Translations under genes and position numbers: made by a program
Notes under the pieces: model-generated
Database searches by the model: none
What the model saw: the letters and a program-made list of their open reading frames with translations, nothing else
Told to the model about the DNA's origin: nothing
Shown: in pieces, positions 19,090 to 30,178 of the stretch
Numbering within the stretch: the stretch's first letter is position 1
How the letters are laid out: every line of letters starts with the position of its first letter
Assembly: GCA_038277395.1 (NCBI GenBank)
Contig: CM076189.1
Location: 236,655,918 to 236,719,917 of the forward strand
Source: Dryocosmus kuriphilus
Taxonomy: Eukaryota > Arthropoda > Insecta > Hymenoptera > Cynipidae
Direction: 5' to 3'
Length of the DNA stretch: 64,000 nucleotides

Positions 19090-20440
19090 GTTTTTTTCCA
19101 TAGGCGTCACTGGTTCTTGGCTCTTTGTCACCATGCTCTCTGTTTCCTTCTCTTATTTTTTTTTTTTTTTTTCAAGACTCATTATCAATATGGATAAAAA
19201 CTTTAGTTCTGTCTCCATATCACTTTTAAGTATAATAAAATAGTTTTAAAATGAACATCTACAAAAAGAGAAATTAAGTTTCTCTTTTTTTCACTTCATC
19301 ATTTTATATAATTTTGGAACTAAGATGTCTACTTAGCACAGGTAATAATATTTTTCTAACGTTTCTAACCTAAACTTGTCAATTTTTCTTTTAGTTTACC
19401 CTTATAACCTCAGTATATTTTTCTATCTCTTACAGATTTAAAAAAAATTAAAAACAGAGAACATAGGAATCTATAATCTGTTCTCTTTTTACTACATTTT
19501 AATATCTTTGAAAATCCATTGACTACATTAACCAAATGAGGAGAACATATACGTTCTCGAAACATCGTAGGATTTTTTGAAATACATAACATATATCTTA
19601 TATCTGTCTGAAGTATGTCGTGTTTTTTACATCTATCAAAGACATTTTATTACTATTTATAATTAATTTAATTAGCACTATTTTCCTTCCAATAATAATG
19701 ACCTATATAATTGAAAAGCAATTTTTCTAATATTTTTCAAGCTTTTCTCACTGAATTTAAAGTCATTAATTCTGTAAGGGAAAAAAATTGTGATTAACAA
19801 CAGAATGGCGTTATTCTAGCCAGGTGGTCCATCATAAAGTTGACATAGCTTTTAGTGTTTTTCAATATTACACGAAAATTGTCCGACGTCAGTCAGGTGC
19901 GTTTAAAAAGTTATCGCTATATGAAGATTTATGAGGAACTCGGTACTGCGGGCTTTTCTCCTGCATGTGTGTATGTGGCTACAAGTTTTTGTTTTTCGCT
20001 GGGAAAATATGAGTTGTTATTTTCCCATTTCCGCCAGAAATCCGGTAATTCAACGTGTGCATGCTACGTGCATACGTGTCTAGAATCAATATCGTAGAAT
20101 TCCAACCCATGCTTGGCCTCCGAATTGTATACGCTCGACAAAAAATTTCAATTATAACGCACAAATTACTTTCACAATGTTGTCAGTTTTAAGCTCGTGT
20201 CTAGTTGCGTGAGAAACCATATAGAGAAAATACTGCGAATGTCAGTTATTAATAAGGAATCCTATGCCAAGAGAGAACAGCGAAATATTTTTTTTTATTA
20301 AAAAAATAATTGAAGTTTTATGTCTCCTTTTTCAGTAGATAAATTTTATAGGTGCGACTAATTAGGAGTTTTCTCTACTATCGATTGTCAAGCGTCCCCC
20401 AGTGTCAGTAGAGAAAATAGTTTTGACACATCCACAAATT
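19090..20440. other. AT-rich, Penelope-flanking, no gene recognised
   Basis: Contains a T-run (19158-19175), a perfect hairpin AAAAAGAGAAA-TTAAG-TTTCTCTTTTT at 19263-19290, and a GC-richer patch at 19940-20120. Short frames (19855-20097, 19410-19592) show no motif. Confidence 0.5.
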
Positions 20441-20535
20441 GGATCGTTAGAAGAACTCTCTAAATCAGTAGCTCTTAACAATTTGATATTGCGACACAGC
20501 TTTTCGTCGCTTCATTTTGTTAAAATCACTATTTT
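20441..20535 (+). repeat. 93-bp direct repeat, copy 2
   Basis: Partner of 18351-18443, with the same orientation. Confidence 0.7.
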
Positions 20536-21354
20536 ACATCCACTTTATTGATTCTGACATCTTGACAGAGTAGAACGAAAAATTTCAAATAGTAAGATTC
20601 AAGACGTCATGTCACTCAGCAAATCTACAAAGCAGTTCAGCGCATGAATGAGAATAGTAATAATACCATAAGCGAATTATACTATTCGCACTGTTAGCCG
20701 AACACTTTGCGAGGGTAGGAGTTACTATTTCGCGTAGTAAGCCTAACACTGTCAATAATAAGTTGTCCGATTTCGCATTATACCGCATGCGGTTTCTAAA
20801 TAGATCAGCTCGAAACTCCCTGCGACAAAAATGGTGTAAAATGACGATAGATTTAAAGAAAAAAAATAGTTTATATATTGCTGTACCTAATTCGTGTTCG
20901 TTATTACGCAATTGCACGCACAGTTACTTACACATATAATCGCACCCCCTAGCGCTGTTAAAAAACCTTACTAACAATCCAACTAACAATAAGAAATGTA
21001 TGTATCTCGTTTCATTGGTAATTAAATTAAATTAAAATACAGAAAAATATTTTCGACATAGAAAATCACTTTTCTTTGAGATACCTACAATGTTTCTATT
21101 GTAAGATAATAATACAAAAACTAACTTTCTTTGTACCCAAAGACCGGACTAGGTGACCCCGCAGGATTTTGGTATCCTAAAAACGAATCAATTGTCCAAA
21201 TTTTTCCTATACGTCAGGATTTCAAGCTATCCTAAACAAAAGGTGTAAAAATAACCATTATACGCAGTCCTACAAAAATGAGACTTTTGTTTTTCCCACT
21301 AAGATCTGAAGGTGTTCTCACGTAATTTTTCACGCTGAATCCAAATCTAGCAGC
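20536..21354. other. No confident feature
   Basis: A reverse-strand open frame of ~100 codons at 20612-20917 has a mixed composition but no recognised domain, and its start lies in a T-rich run. It is not called as a gene. The rest is AT-rich. Confidence 0.45.
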
Positions 21355-21905
21355 AGAACTTCGAAATTCGTCAATTTGTCCAACAGATTCGGATTCCTCA
21401 TGAAAATATCTACGGAAAGGCACATACATTATTTCTGATATGCTCAAATATTTAGAACTGTAGAACCTTTTATATCAACAAATTACATTTTCTAAGGTAC
21501 CTAAGCACCAAACGCTTCTTCAGACTGATTTCCTCAGAACTCGCTATCGAAGGGTTTTTCGGGTCGCTGATTACGAATTTGGAGTCAGAATTTAAATTTT
21601 CAAATGGCGGATCAAGTATGGCGGACCAAAAATACAAAATTCATTATAATTATAACGAATTTTTATTTTCCTCAGCGCCCCGAAAAAACCTCTTTGATAG
21701 AGAGTTCTGGGAAATCGGTCTGATGGAACGTTTGGTGCTTAGGTACCTCAGAAAATGAAATTTGTTGATATAAAAGGTCCTGCAGTTCTAAATAATTGAC
21801 CATATCAGAAATAATGTATGTGCATTTCCGTATACTTTTTCATGAGGAATCCAAATCTTTTGGTCAAATTGACGAATATCCTTGCGTTTCGAAGTTATTT
21901 TCATC
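21355..21905. repeat. Palindromic element with ~210-bp arms and 'aaatggcgga' centre
   Basis: The left arm (TCAATTTGTCC ... GGATTCCTCATGAAAA ... GGTACCTAAGCACCAAACG ... CTATCGAAGGGTTTTTCGG) is the inverse of the right arm at 21680-21905. The ~110-bp centre carries GTCGCTGATTACGAATTTGG and AAATGGCGGATCAAGTATGG, the phrase type of the 45-kb array. The element is flanked on the right by GTGTGGAACACCTTGTA. Confidence 0.8.
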
Positions 21906-22039
21906 TGAATATGCCGAAAAGCGGCCCCTTTGTACTTTCAGATTAGAATATCTCAAAATCCTCACGTGCTAGATAAATTTTGATGCCAAATTCGGAAATC
22001 AGTGTGAAAAAATGCGTAAGAAATACCTTCAAATCTCAG

Positions 22040-22992
22040 TGTGGAACACCTTGTAGGCCTGTGTTACCAGCCATATTTGAAATAATATAATACAAGCATG
22101 CGAATTTTTTTCTTGAAACCGCTTACGCCGCTGCTCTATCGTGCTGTGCCTATCTGCAATATTAACTTTTGTTGAGGGAAACGTTGAAAAATGACAAGTT
22201 AGTCTTTCTCAAAATCTAACTTTTCAAAGTGGTATAAATCCAATATACAAACTAAATACATTCATAATTATCAAAACTGACACTTGGAGAACTTTTTTTA
22301 ATACCTGTCATTTTTAAAAACTTAAAGTTCACCTGTCAGCAATAACTAGCTTTCAGGAGCTCTGCTGAGCTCTAGAGAGCAAAGGTCATGAAGAAGGGAT
22401 ACAAAATAGAGTAGGAGTAGGAAAATAGTTCTAGATAGATATAGATAGATCAAAGTTGTAAAATTACAAAATAAAGTCAAATACTAACAATAAGCAATTT
22501 CAGAATAAAATTATATTTTAATAAAAGTAAATTTATTTAAAGTAGCAAATTAATTGTTACAGTAATTAATAAATCAGTTTAATAAAAAAATAGTTTTTGT
22601 TTGATAGAGGAAATTAAAAGTATGTTTCAGGGAAAATTAAATTACTAAAATGTAATGATTAAATCGGTTTTTACATACGTGCAATTTGAAAAACTGAAGC
22701 TACGCACGGAGAAGAAAAATCTAGTAAATTAGTAGAAGTGAGCAGAAGTCGTCTGCTGAAATAGGTGCAGCAGATTTTTTCTGTTATATTTACAGATTTC
22801 TGTTAAAGTAATAGAAATATCTTTCAGTTTAACAGAATTCTAATCTTTCTTAAAATATTTTAATCCATCCTAACCTAACCTGTTAATTTAATAGATATTC
22901 TTCTTCATTTACTAGAATACTGAACAGTTCTATTCACATTGATCTTTTAATTTTAATTAGCATAAGTCTAATGCATATGAATTTCCCGTATG
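22040..22992. other. AT-rich, no gene recognised
   Basis: Includes (GATA)n-like sequence near 22433-22450 and TAACCTAACC near 22873. No coding region supported. Confidence 0.5.
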
Positions 22993-24200
22993 CAATTATT
23001 ACATTCTCATCTCAATGAGAAGGTATTAGTTTTATGTGAAAAATGAATTTCGCGTATTTCATGAAATCTCGACGCTTTATGATCCGCTGAATCCGAAAAA
23101 ACGGTTTTTACGACGGTGTCTGTCTGTCTGCCGTTGTCGTCGGCGTCGTCGTTGTCGTCGGCGTCTGTTCCCACGATAACTTTCGAAGGACTAATCGGAT
23201 TGGATTGTGCTTTGGTACACTTCTTCAGGGTGCAAAAAGAAATGACGATTTCGTTACTCAGCGGTTTTTGACCAGTGGTTATGGTTTTATCCATCAAAAA
23301 CTGTTTTCATAAAATCAAAAAATCAATTTTCCGGCTAAACTATGCGAGATACAAAAAAAAAATAGTAGAGAGTAAAATTATTCATCTTAAAAAAATCTAC
23401 AAATTGTGTTTTACCCATTTTTCGATCAAATGCACGGTTTTTGTTTTAATCGAGAAAACGTTATTAAAAATCAAAAATGTCAAATTTCCCGCCAAACAAT
23501 GCAAGATACAAAAAAAATGATGATAAATAAAGCTGTTCATCCTAAAAAGGTGTACAAATTTGCTCTCTATCATTTTTTTGAGCAGACGCATAGTTTTTGA
23601 GTTATTCGTGAAATATGTTATGAAATATAAAGAAAACCACTTTTCAGCAAAACTATGCAAGATATGAGAAAATATTAACAAGCAGAATTGTTCACCTTGG
23701 AAAGAGCTACAAAATTTATTTATAAGACTCATCTTTTTACTTTTAAGAATCGAAATCCTGCATTGTGAAAATTTGGAAAATCATAAAAAAACTTTACCAA
23801 TCTACAATGGGAAAAAATTAGGTGTCGAGCGCGAAGCGCGAGTGTCATAATGAGAATGTATTCCTTAAGGTCGATAGAGCCTTAAGTAAAAAAATTTCTT
23901 TTGGAATTTTTAATAAAATTCAAATTTAATAATTTCATTAAAAGTATGTAGGTGATTTGAAATATTGAGACCAAAATTACAAAAATTACCAAATTAAACT
24001 GATCAATGGTTTGATTTTTAATTTAAAGATTTATACGATCCATAAACACCGAGCGCGTAGTGCGAGGTAAATAACCTATCGAGCGCGAAGCGCGAGTGCC
24101 GCAAGTAGCGTATCGAGCGCGAAGCGCGAGTGCCAACAGACGCGCTCATACCTCGCACGAAGCGCGCAGCGAGAATGTGCCCGCGAAGCGGGCAGATTTT
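22993..24200 (+). repeat. Repeat A copy 3 (best reference copy, ~1.2 kb)
   Basis: The uninterrupted order of modules can be read here. Head hairpin ATTCTCATCTCAATGAGAAG; TTTCGCGTATTTCATGAAAT; GTGTCTGTCTGTCTGCC with a (GTCGTC)n tract; ACTTTCGAAGGACTAATCGG; AAACTATG subunits at ~23335, 23490 and 23650; GAGCGCGAAGCGCGAG at 23827, 24081 and 24115, with a variant at 24051. Tail: GAGAATGTGCCCGCGAAGCG, then GGCAGATTTTTTTT. Head (ACATTCTCAT) and tail (ATGAGAATGT) are inverted matches, so the element may have short inverted ends. Frames on either strand are shadows. Confidence 0.8.
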
Positions 24201-24562
24201 TTTTATCATAAACTTCTGATAAAATAAAGCATTTATATTATGTATTTCAGATATATAAATTTATGTATAATTATTTGTGTTCTAAACGTCTGTTCTAAGA
24301 AAACATTCATATTATTTATGCCAAATGAAAATATTGAATGATGGCTTTTTAGTAAAAATAAAAGCTTTCTGTTTGTTAAAATAATTACTGAAATTATTTT
24401 TCATTAAAAATAATAATCTACTGAAAGGTGTATACATCTATAATCAATTTATGAAATAATAAATTTTATTCAAAAAGTTAATTAAAAGATTTGTAAATTG
24501 TGTTAAGAGTAAGGAACTCTTAGAAAAATATTCTGTTGAGGAAATCAAAACAGAGTTGCATC

Positions 24563-24844
24563 TCAGTGTCGTAAATAAAATTTACTATTGCTTGTGGACA
24601 CAACCTCCCACATCCAATTTCGCTGATTCAAGGAATACCTTCTAGCAGACAGCCAACTGCAAATATGATTAGGTGTTGTTTTCTTTGGATTGAGGCCTCC
24701 GAAAACAGGATTTATCACTGATCTAATTTTGCCAAGTAGATCTTCATTTATCTGAACTTCTTCCCGTTTGTTTTCCGTTTTACGAAAATAAGTTTCAGGT
24801 GATTTCCGTTCAACATGTAATTTATTAAGTATAACATTGTGGAT
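24563..24844 (-). CDS. Unidentified open stretch, 93 codons without a start
   Basis: The reverse strand is open from just after TGA (24845-24847) to TGA at 24563. It encodes a peptide of normal composition with several aromatic residues: ETYFRKTENKREEVQ, LLGKIRSVINPVFGGLNPKK, NHICSWLSARRYSLNQRNWM. There is no ATG before residue ~70, so it would be an internal exon or a fragment of a transposon protein. No clear splice acceptor lies at its front. I do not recognise the family. It stands out from its AT-rich, stop-rich surroundings, which is the only reason for listing it. It lies 360 bp past a repeat A copy. Confidence 0.35.
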   Translation of the reverse strand: MHNVILNKLHVERKSPETYFRKTENKREEVQINEDLLGKIRSVINPVFGGLNPKKTTPNHICSWLSARRYSLNQRNWMWEVVSTSNSKFYLRH

Positions 24845-24847
24845 TCA

Positions 24848-25470
24848 ATTCAATTATACGTATGTAAATTATAATAAAGTTTAAGTTCCGACCTACTAAT
24901 TCAAGAAGTTATTTTGTTTAAATACCTCTAATTGCAAAATGAAGAGTCAATGTTCGATAGTTATCTCATCTCAAAATTTATTAATCTTTAGAATAGTTTA
25001 TAAAATGAAGAGAAATCGCTATATTTTTCAATATAATAAATTTTAAAAGAGAAATCTATCTACGATTCAGAAAATAATTTTAATCTGTAATTGTTCATTT
25101 AACATAGGTATTTGACATTTTGATTTTCTTTCCTTTGCTTTAGAAAAAAGTCGTGATTTTTATTCAATCTTCATCACTGATAGCTTATTTCATTCTTTAA
25201 AATATTATCTTCAATTCTGTTTGGATAGTTCCTATTAAAACACAGTTGAGTTCACATTAAACAATTTGTTAATTAACTAATTAAATCATATCTAGCTAAT
25301 TTGTTATATACATATAACAATGTATCCATTTTCCTCGATTTTATAAATAATTAGAAAACTTTAAGTTGAAATAACTTCTGATTATGAATTGATTTATTTA
25401 AAAAATTTATACACTATACGAGGGGCCCAAAATGAAACGAAATTTTTCTTAGTTCAAAAGAACTTTTGTT
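24848..25470. other. AT-rich, no feature recognised
   Basis: No gene or repeat family was recognised. Confidence 0.5.
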
Positions 25471-25744
25471 CACTTGATAAACGAGCGGGGTATCAACGTT
25501 GAACTGTAAAGGCGCACTGAAAAGTGCGTATGTTACAGTGCACACTGCACACGTTTAACTACTGAACACGGCATCTGTAAACGTGAGCCGTACACGCACG
25601 ATTTAAATTTAAATTTAAAATACACACATTAAACTACATACGTCAAACTGCACATGTTAAACTGCGTGAGAAAGTTGAAAATATCGTACAAAACCTTATT
25701 TTTTAATCTGTTCTACATTGGAAATCTGAACACTGTGAATTTTG

Positions 25745-28015
25745 TATACTTATACCATTTGAAATGGATTACGACTTTAAAGTTGTGTTTACCACATCCG
25801 GAGGGCTTACCAAAGTTCCCTCCATCCTAACAAATTACCTTCATAGTTACAGGAGTTCAAAAATCATCATCCTCCAGGAAGAAGGATTCAGAATGAAGAG
25901 TTACAACATATCGACTATTTTCTAAAGGTTCTGCTTTCCTAATAAATAGTATAGGTGGTTAGAACACTTATTCTTCCTCTAATATTCATAAAGGAAATTG
26001 CTTTCTAGGCACCTAAACTACCATAATTATTTCTTCGGTCAACAAGACCTTCGGAAAACTACCTGGGTGTCGTAGATTTCGGTTCGGTTCACTAATTCTT
26101 AAGCCATTAAGGGATACTCTATCTATCGAAATTGGTGGAAAAATAATTTTTCCAACCAACATTGAGAATGTTTCCTAGAAAATAATTAGGTAAATTATCC
26201 CTTAAATTGCGCCAAAGTAGTATGTAATTCTTTTATTCCAAACTTATGTGCGAAAATTTCAAAGAGAAAAGAAATATTTCCTTAAAATGTGAACATTTTT
26301 TAGAGTGTAAATTGAGAAAATTTCCCAAATATTGTGGAAATTTCTTATTCCTAAACCTTGGTGTCAAATTTCCCAAATCTTTGCGGAATAATCCGATTTA
26401 AAAATGAAAACTTCCAAACAAAGTTGAAACAAGTGTTATAGAACGCCTGTAATTTGCTAGCTCTATAACAGTTTAGTAACAACTGTTCTGTAACAGGTCA
26501 AATTTTTGTTCCTAATTTTATCTAGAACACATTTGGAACATCGTTGTAGAACGCAGATATAACACCGTTACGGCACAGTTCTAGAAAAAATGTGTAAGAG
26601 CGTTGTAGTTCGTCGACAAACCACTGTTACGATATAGCTCTAGAACGAACTTGGAACAAGTCTTATAGAACGTCTTTGATTGGTTTCTTCTAGAACAGCT
26701 GCTTAACAACTGTTACAGATCAGTGCCATCATTCTGATCTAGAATAGTTCTGTCACAATAGTGTCACAATGTTCTAGAACACTGTTACCGTTTTGTTCTA
26801 AAACATGCCTATGACCCAATTGTAACAAATATTATATAACGCTGTTCCTTTTTTTTATCTAAAACAGTTACAGAACGTGTTTGCTGAGCTAGATAGGGTG
26901 TCCCTTTATGACTTAAGAATTAGCGATCAGACCTGGAATCTACCGCACCCAGGTACTTTTCCAAAGGTTTTTTCGCCCGAAAAAATAATTTTGGTAGTTT
27001 ACTGCCCTACATTTTGGTGAAAAATGAGTTGTTTGGTATCAGTGGAATCGTGATATGCGAGCTGCGTCTGACTATCAAAGTTAAAATGATAGATAACTTT
27101 AAATTATTTATAATAAAAAATGAATATTTAAAATTGCAAAATCTGAGCAAATTGGCCGAATACAGTGAAAAAATTTACGTAAAGTACTTTATATGTTGCC
27201 TAAAACTTGGAAAAGAAGTCGAATACGATAAGAAATACAAGAGAATAATATACGTAAAGCACTTTGCGGTTTTTTTGGTTGGTAAAAATGGTCCAATACG
27301 TTTTCTGTTACAGAATCAAAACTTCGCATATGCTTTACGTAAATTCTTACATAGGTTGTAAATACGTCGAGCGAAACAAAGATGTCCAAGGGGAAAAAAC
27401 CGCAAACACTGGCTAAGTTCGGCAAGCAGCGGCGTTCGACGTTCGGAATAGTTTGTAGGTACATACTGTGCTTTGCGAAGGTCTCCCGCTGTATCGAGGG
27501 CCGGTGCTCGCTAATTTTACAGCGAGACACAACGCAAGTGACTTTGCGTATTTTTCAGTTGGGATTTGATTTTAGAAAAAACCGCAAGTACATTTCCAGT
27601 AGAAATTGCTAAAATAATTACTTTTTATTGCAAAATCAGAAAGAGCACATGCGCTTTACCTAAGAGGGTTACTTGCGGTAATGAAAAAGTATATCTCAAT
27701 ACTAAAGTTCTTGACGCAAACGGTTTTTCTTGAATATCTCCGTTCAACCCAGGTAGCACTTACGTATCTTTTTTCGTTGTAAGACAGTTTAAGTTTCCTA
27801 AAATCAATATCCTTCAGAAAGATTTATTAAGACATCAGGACCTTTAGAAAATAACAGTTATGTTGTAACTCTCCGTTCAGAACCCATGTTGATGATTTTT
27901 GGACTCCTGTAACTACGAAGGTAAATTGTTAAGATAGTCGGAACTTCGGCAAGTCCTTCAAATTTCGTTAACAAGACTTTAAAGTCGTAATCTATTCAAA
28001 TGGTATAAATATGCC
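25745..28015. repeat. Long inverted repeat, ~250-bp arms, 2.27 kb overall
   Basis: The left arm reads TATACCATTTGAAATGGATT, ACGACTTTAAAGT, AGTTACAGGAGTTCAAAAATCAT, and TTTTCTAAAGGTTCTG. The right arm carries the same landmarks inverted and in reverse order up to ATTCAAATGGTATAAATATG. A second, inner pair (CTACCTGGGTGTCGTAGATT and the inverse at 26930-26960) suggests one element with compound inverted ends. Frames at 27014-27612 lie in its centre and show no protein motif. Confidence 0.75.
26430..26890. repeat. Degenerate tandem repeat rich in TCTAGAAC and GTTAC motifs
   Basis: Diverged units of roughly 80-90 bp alternate TCTAGAAC(A), GGAACA, TATAGAACG and ACTGTTAC. They occupy the core of the long inverted repeat. 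Confidence 0.6.
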
Positions 28016-29506
28016 AAATCCATCCCAGTCAGAATTTTACAACTGGTCCAACAACGGTCCAGCATCGGTTGCCGTTTGCCGACTGTCGGTAGCCGACTGC
28101 TGGTCAAGAGTTGGGGATGATAACGTGGAAAATCATTGGCCCAACGTTGGCAACCGATATAACGGCACCAGCATTGGGCCACTATTGGTAACCGATATAA
28201 CGGTTGCCAGCATTGGGCCACCGTTGACAACCAATATAACCTACCTATTATAGAGAAGCTTCAATAATTAAGAATGAAGTGTATATTTATGGGAAAAACA
28301 ATAATCCCTAATTCCACATCCTAGTTTTTAGGCTTGGGCTAAAAAAAAAAATATATTTCATGTTATTATTATGTTAATACTCTATTCTGTTAACATATTT
28401 AAGTAAACAATTATTCACTATTTAATGTACACAATCACTTATTTACATTTACACTAATTATAATCGCACGCTCTTAAAATTTTTTTATTCGCATCGGGAT
28501 CGAACAACCCCTCATTCGCATTCCTAATTCCTACTCCTAACCTTCCTAACGCCTAAAGCCTCACGGCTAACTTAACATGGCCTACACGGGAAAAAATCGA
28601 ACAAATAAGGTACTGCTGCAAGGCCGTTTGACAAATGTTTATGACCCATTTCATCAAAAATTTCGGCTTTAGAGATTTGAATAATTTATGGGTTCAAAAT
28701 TTATCCTTTTGTAATGAAAGAATGCTTTTTTAAGTATAAAATTATGAAATTTTTATGTATTTGTAAATTTAATTATAATTTAAAAAAATCCATTATTCTC
28801 AACATTACAAAACTACACAAATGTTAAATTCACAAATTTATACAGTTCTTGAAATTTAAAATATTTGAAATTACAAAATTTCCTAAGTTATAAAACACCC
28901 GAAAAAAGAAATTCGGTGTTATAATATTATATAATATCGATAATTTAACAATTCAAGAGTTTCATGGTTTTGGGAATTTTAAATTTCCAGAGTTTTATAA
29001 TGTCGGAAATTTCAAGAATATTAAATTTCGATAATTTAATTTTAAATATATTACTTATTTTAAAATTATTCTCATGTCATTGGCTACCAGCTTTGGCTTA
29101 ACCATCGGTCTAAAAGTCGGGCAAGCGTTGGTCCGTTTTTTATGCCAAAACAGGTCCAATCTTGGCTGCCAGCTGTGGCTTAATGCTCAGTCTGACAGTC
29201 GAGCAAGCGTTGGTCCGTTTTTTATGCCAAAACCGTTCCAATGTTGGCTACCAGCACTGACTTGATACTTGGTCTGAGAGTCGGGCAAGCGCCGGTCCAT
29301 TTGTTATGCCAAAATTAGCTTAATGTTGGCTGCCAGCTCTGGCTCGATGCTCGCTCTGACAGTTGGACAAGCTTTGGACCATTTGTCCTGCCGATATTGT
29401 CTCAAAGCCGGCTGACAGCCGTCGTATGCCGAGGGTGGGCCAATATTGGTCCAATTGTTACGATCGGCTGGCCACTGGCAATGTCTGACTGGGATAGATT
29501 CAGCTA
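28016..29506. repeat. Inverted-ended unit with CCCAGTCAGA termini and an 82-bp tandem array
   Basis: AATCCATCCCAGTCAGAATT at the left and TGTCTGACTGGGATAGATTC at the right are inverted copies. At 29082, 29164, 29246 and 29328 the phrase GGCTACCAGC/GGCTGCCAGC recurs with exact 82-bp spacing, together with CAAGCGTTGGTCCGTTTTTTA. The left end (28070-28240) has shorter, ~42-bp units ending AACCGATATAACGG. Frames in it (29074-29265, 29304-29591, 27979-28253) follow the repeat period. Confidence 0.75.
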
Positions 29507-29792
29507 TTGTATAAAAACTGTAAAACTTGAGCTTCAACTTTATTTGCAGTATATGTGATACACTTTGACCTGTGCAGTTTAACGTGTGCACTTTAACGTG
29601 TAGGCTTTTAAGTTTTGTTTTTTTAACTTGCTATCAACGACTGAATTGTACGTGTACTGTTTAAACGGTATAATCTGACGTGTGAAAATTTACGTGCACA
29701 GTTTAACGTGTACAGTTTAACTTGTGCAGTTTGACGTGCACGTTTAAATGTGTGCGATTTGACGTATAGGCTTTTTACTGTTCACTAAAGTA

Positions 29793-30178
29793 GTCCAAAA
29801 AATATAATTTTTGAATTTTTGAAGTCTCACCCCCTCGTTTTGTATTGGTTGGTAAAAAAATATTTTGCTTATTTTTCGAGATTTTTCAGAAAATGTTTAA
29901 AGTTGGAGCACGATCCTTAAAGTACCTACCCCGCGCCTAACCTAAACCAATTTTCACTGGCCAATATATTTTTTTAATGTATGCTGAAATTGCTAGGGAC
30001 GCTTCCCCAAAATACAATCAGAAAAGAGCTGGGACGTGTAAGCTCTTGTTAAGGGTCTTACCCCTCTTCGAAACGTTTTTTTAAATCTCAAAAAAATAGA
30101 AAAACCTTTTTTAACCATATAATGCAAAACGAGGTGAGACTTCAAAAAATCTAAAAAAAAATTTTTGGACCGCCCTAT
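29793..30178. mobile_element. Foldback element, ~90-bp inverted arms
   Basis: GTCCAAAAAATATAATTTTT, TTTTTGAAGTCTCACC and CTCGTTTTG at the left recur inverted at 30095-30178 (CAAAACGAGGTGAGACTTCA...TTTGGACC). The ~200-bp centre is unrelated. No target duplication was resolved. Confidence 0.65.

Larger units (their letters stand above)
25480..29790. mobile_element. 4.3-kb composite non-autonomous element with inverted subterminal arrays
   Basis: The left edge (25530-25675) holds copies of an ACACGTTAAACTGC-type motif, for example ACTGCACACGTTTAACT at 25544. The right edge (29572-29766) holds the inverse motif GCAGTTTAACGTGTG six or more times. Between them are nested inverted repeats: 25745-25990 against 27775-28015, 26030-26125 against 26893-26990, and 28016 against 29506. 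No transposase is recognised. The exact termini and target duplication were not found, so unity of the whole block is inferred from symmetry. Confidence 0.5.

Noticed and set aside
20612..20917. 101-codon reverse frame
   Set aside because: No domain, low-complexity start with a Phe run, no splice or promoter context; too weak to call.
27014..27612. Overlapping frames of 76-115 codons in the centre of the long inverted repeat
   Set aside because: No motif, and TTTACGTAAAGC-type inverted repeats run through them; probably non-coding.
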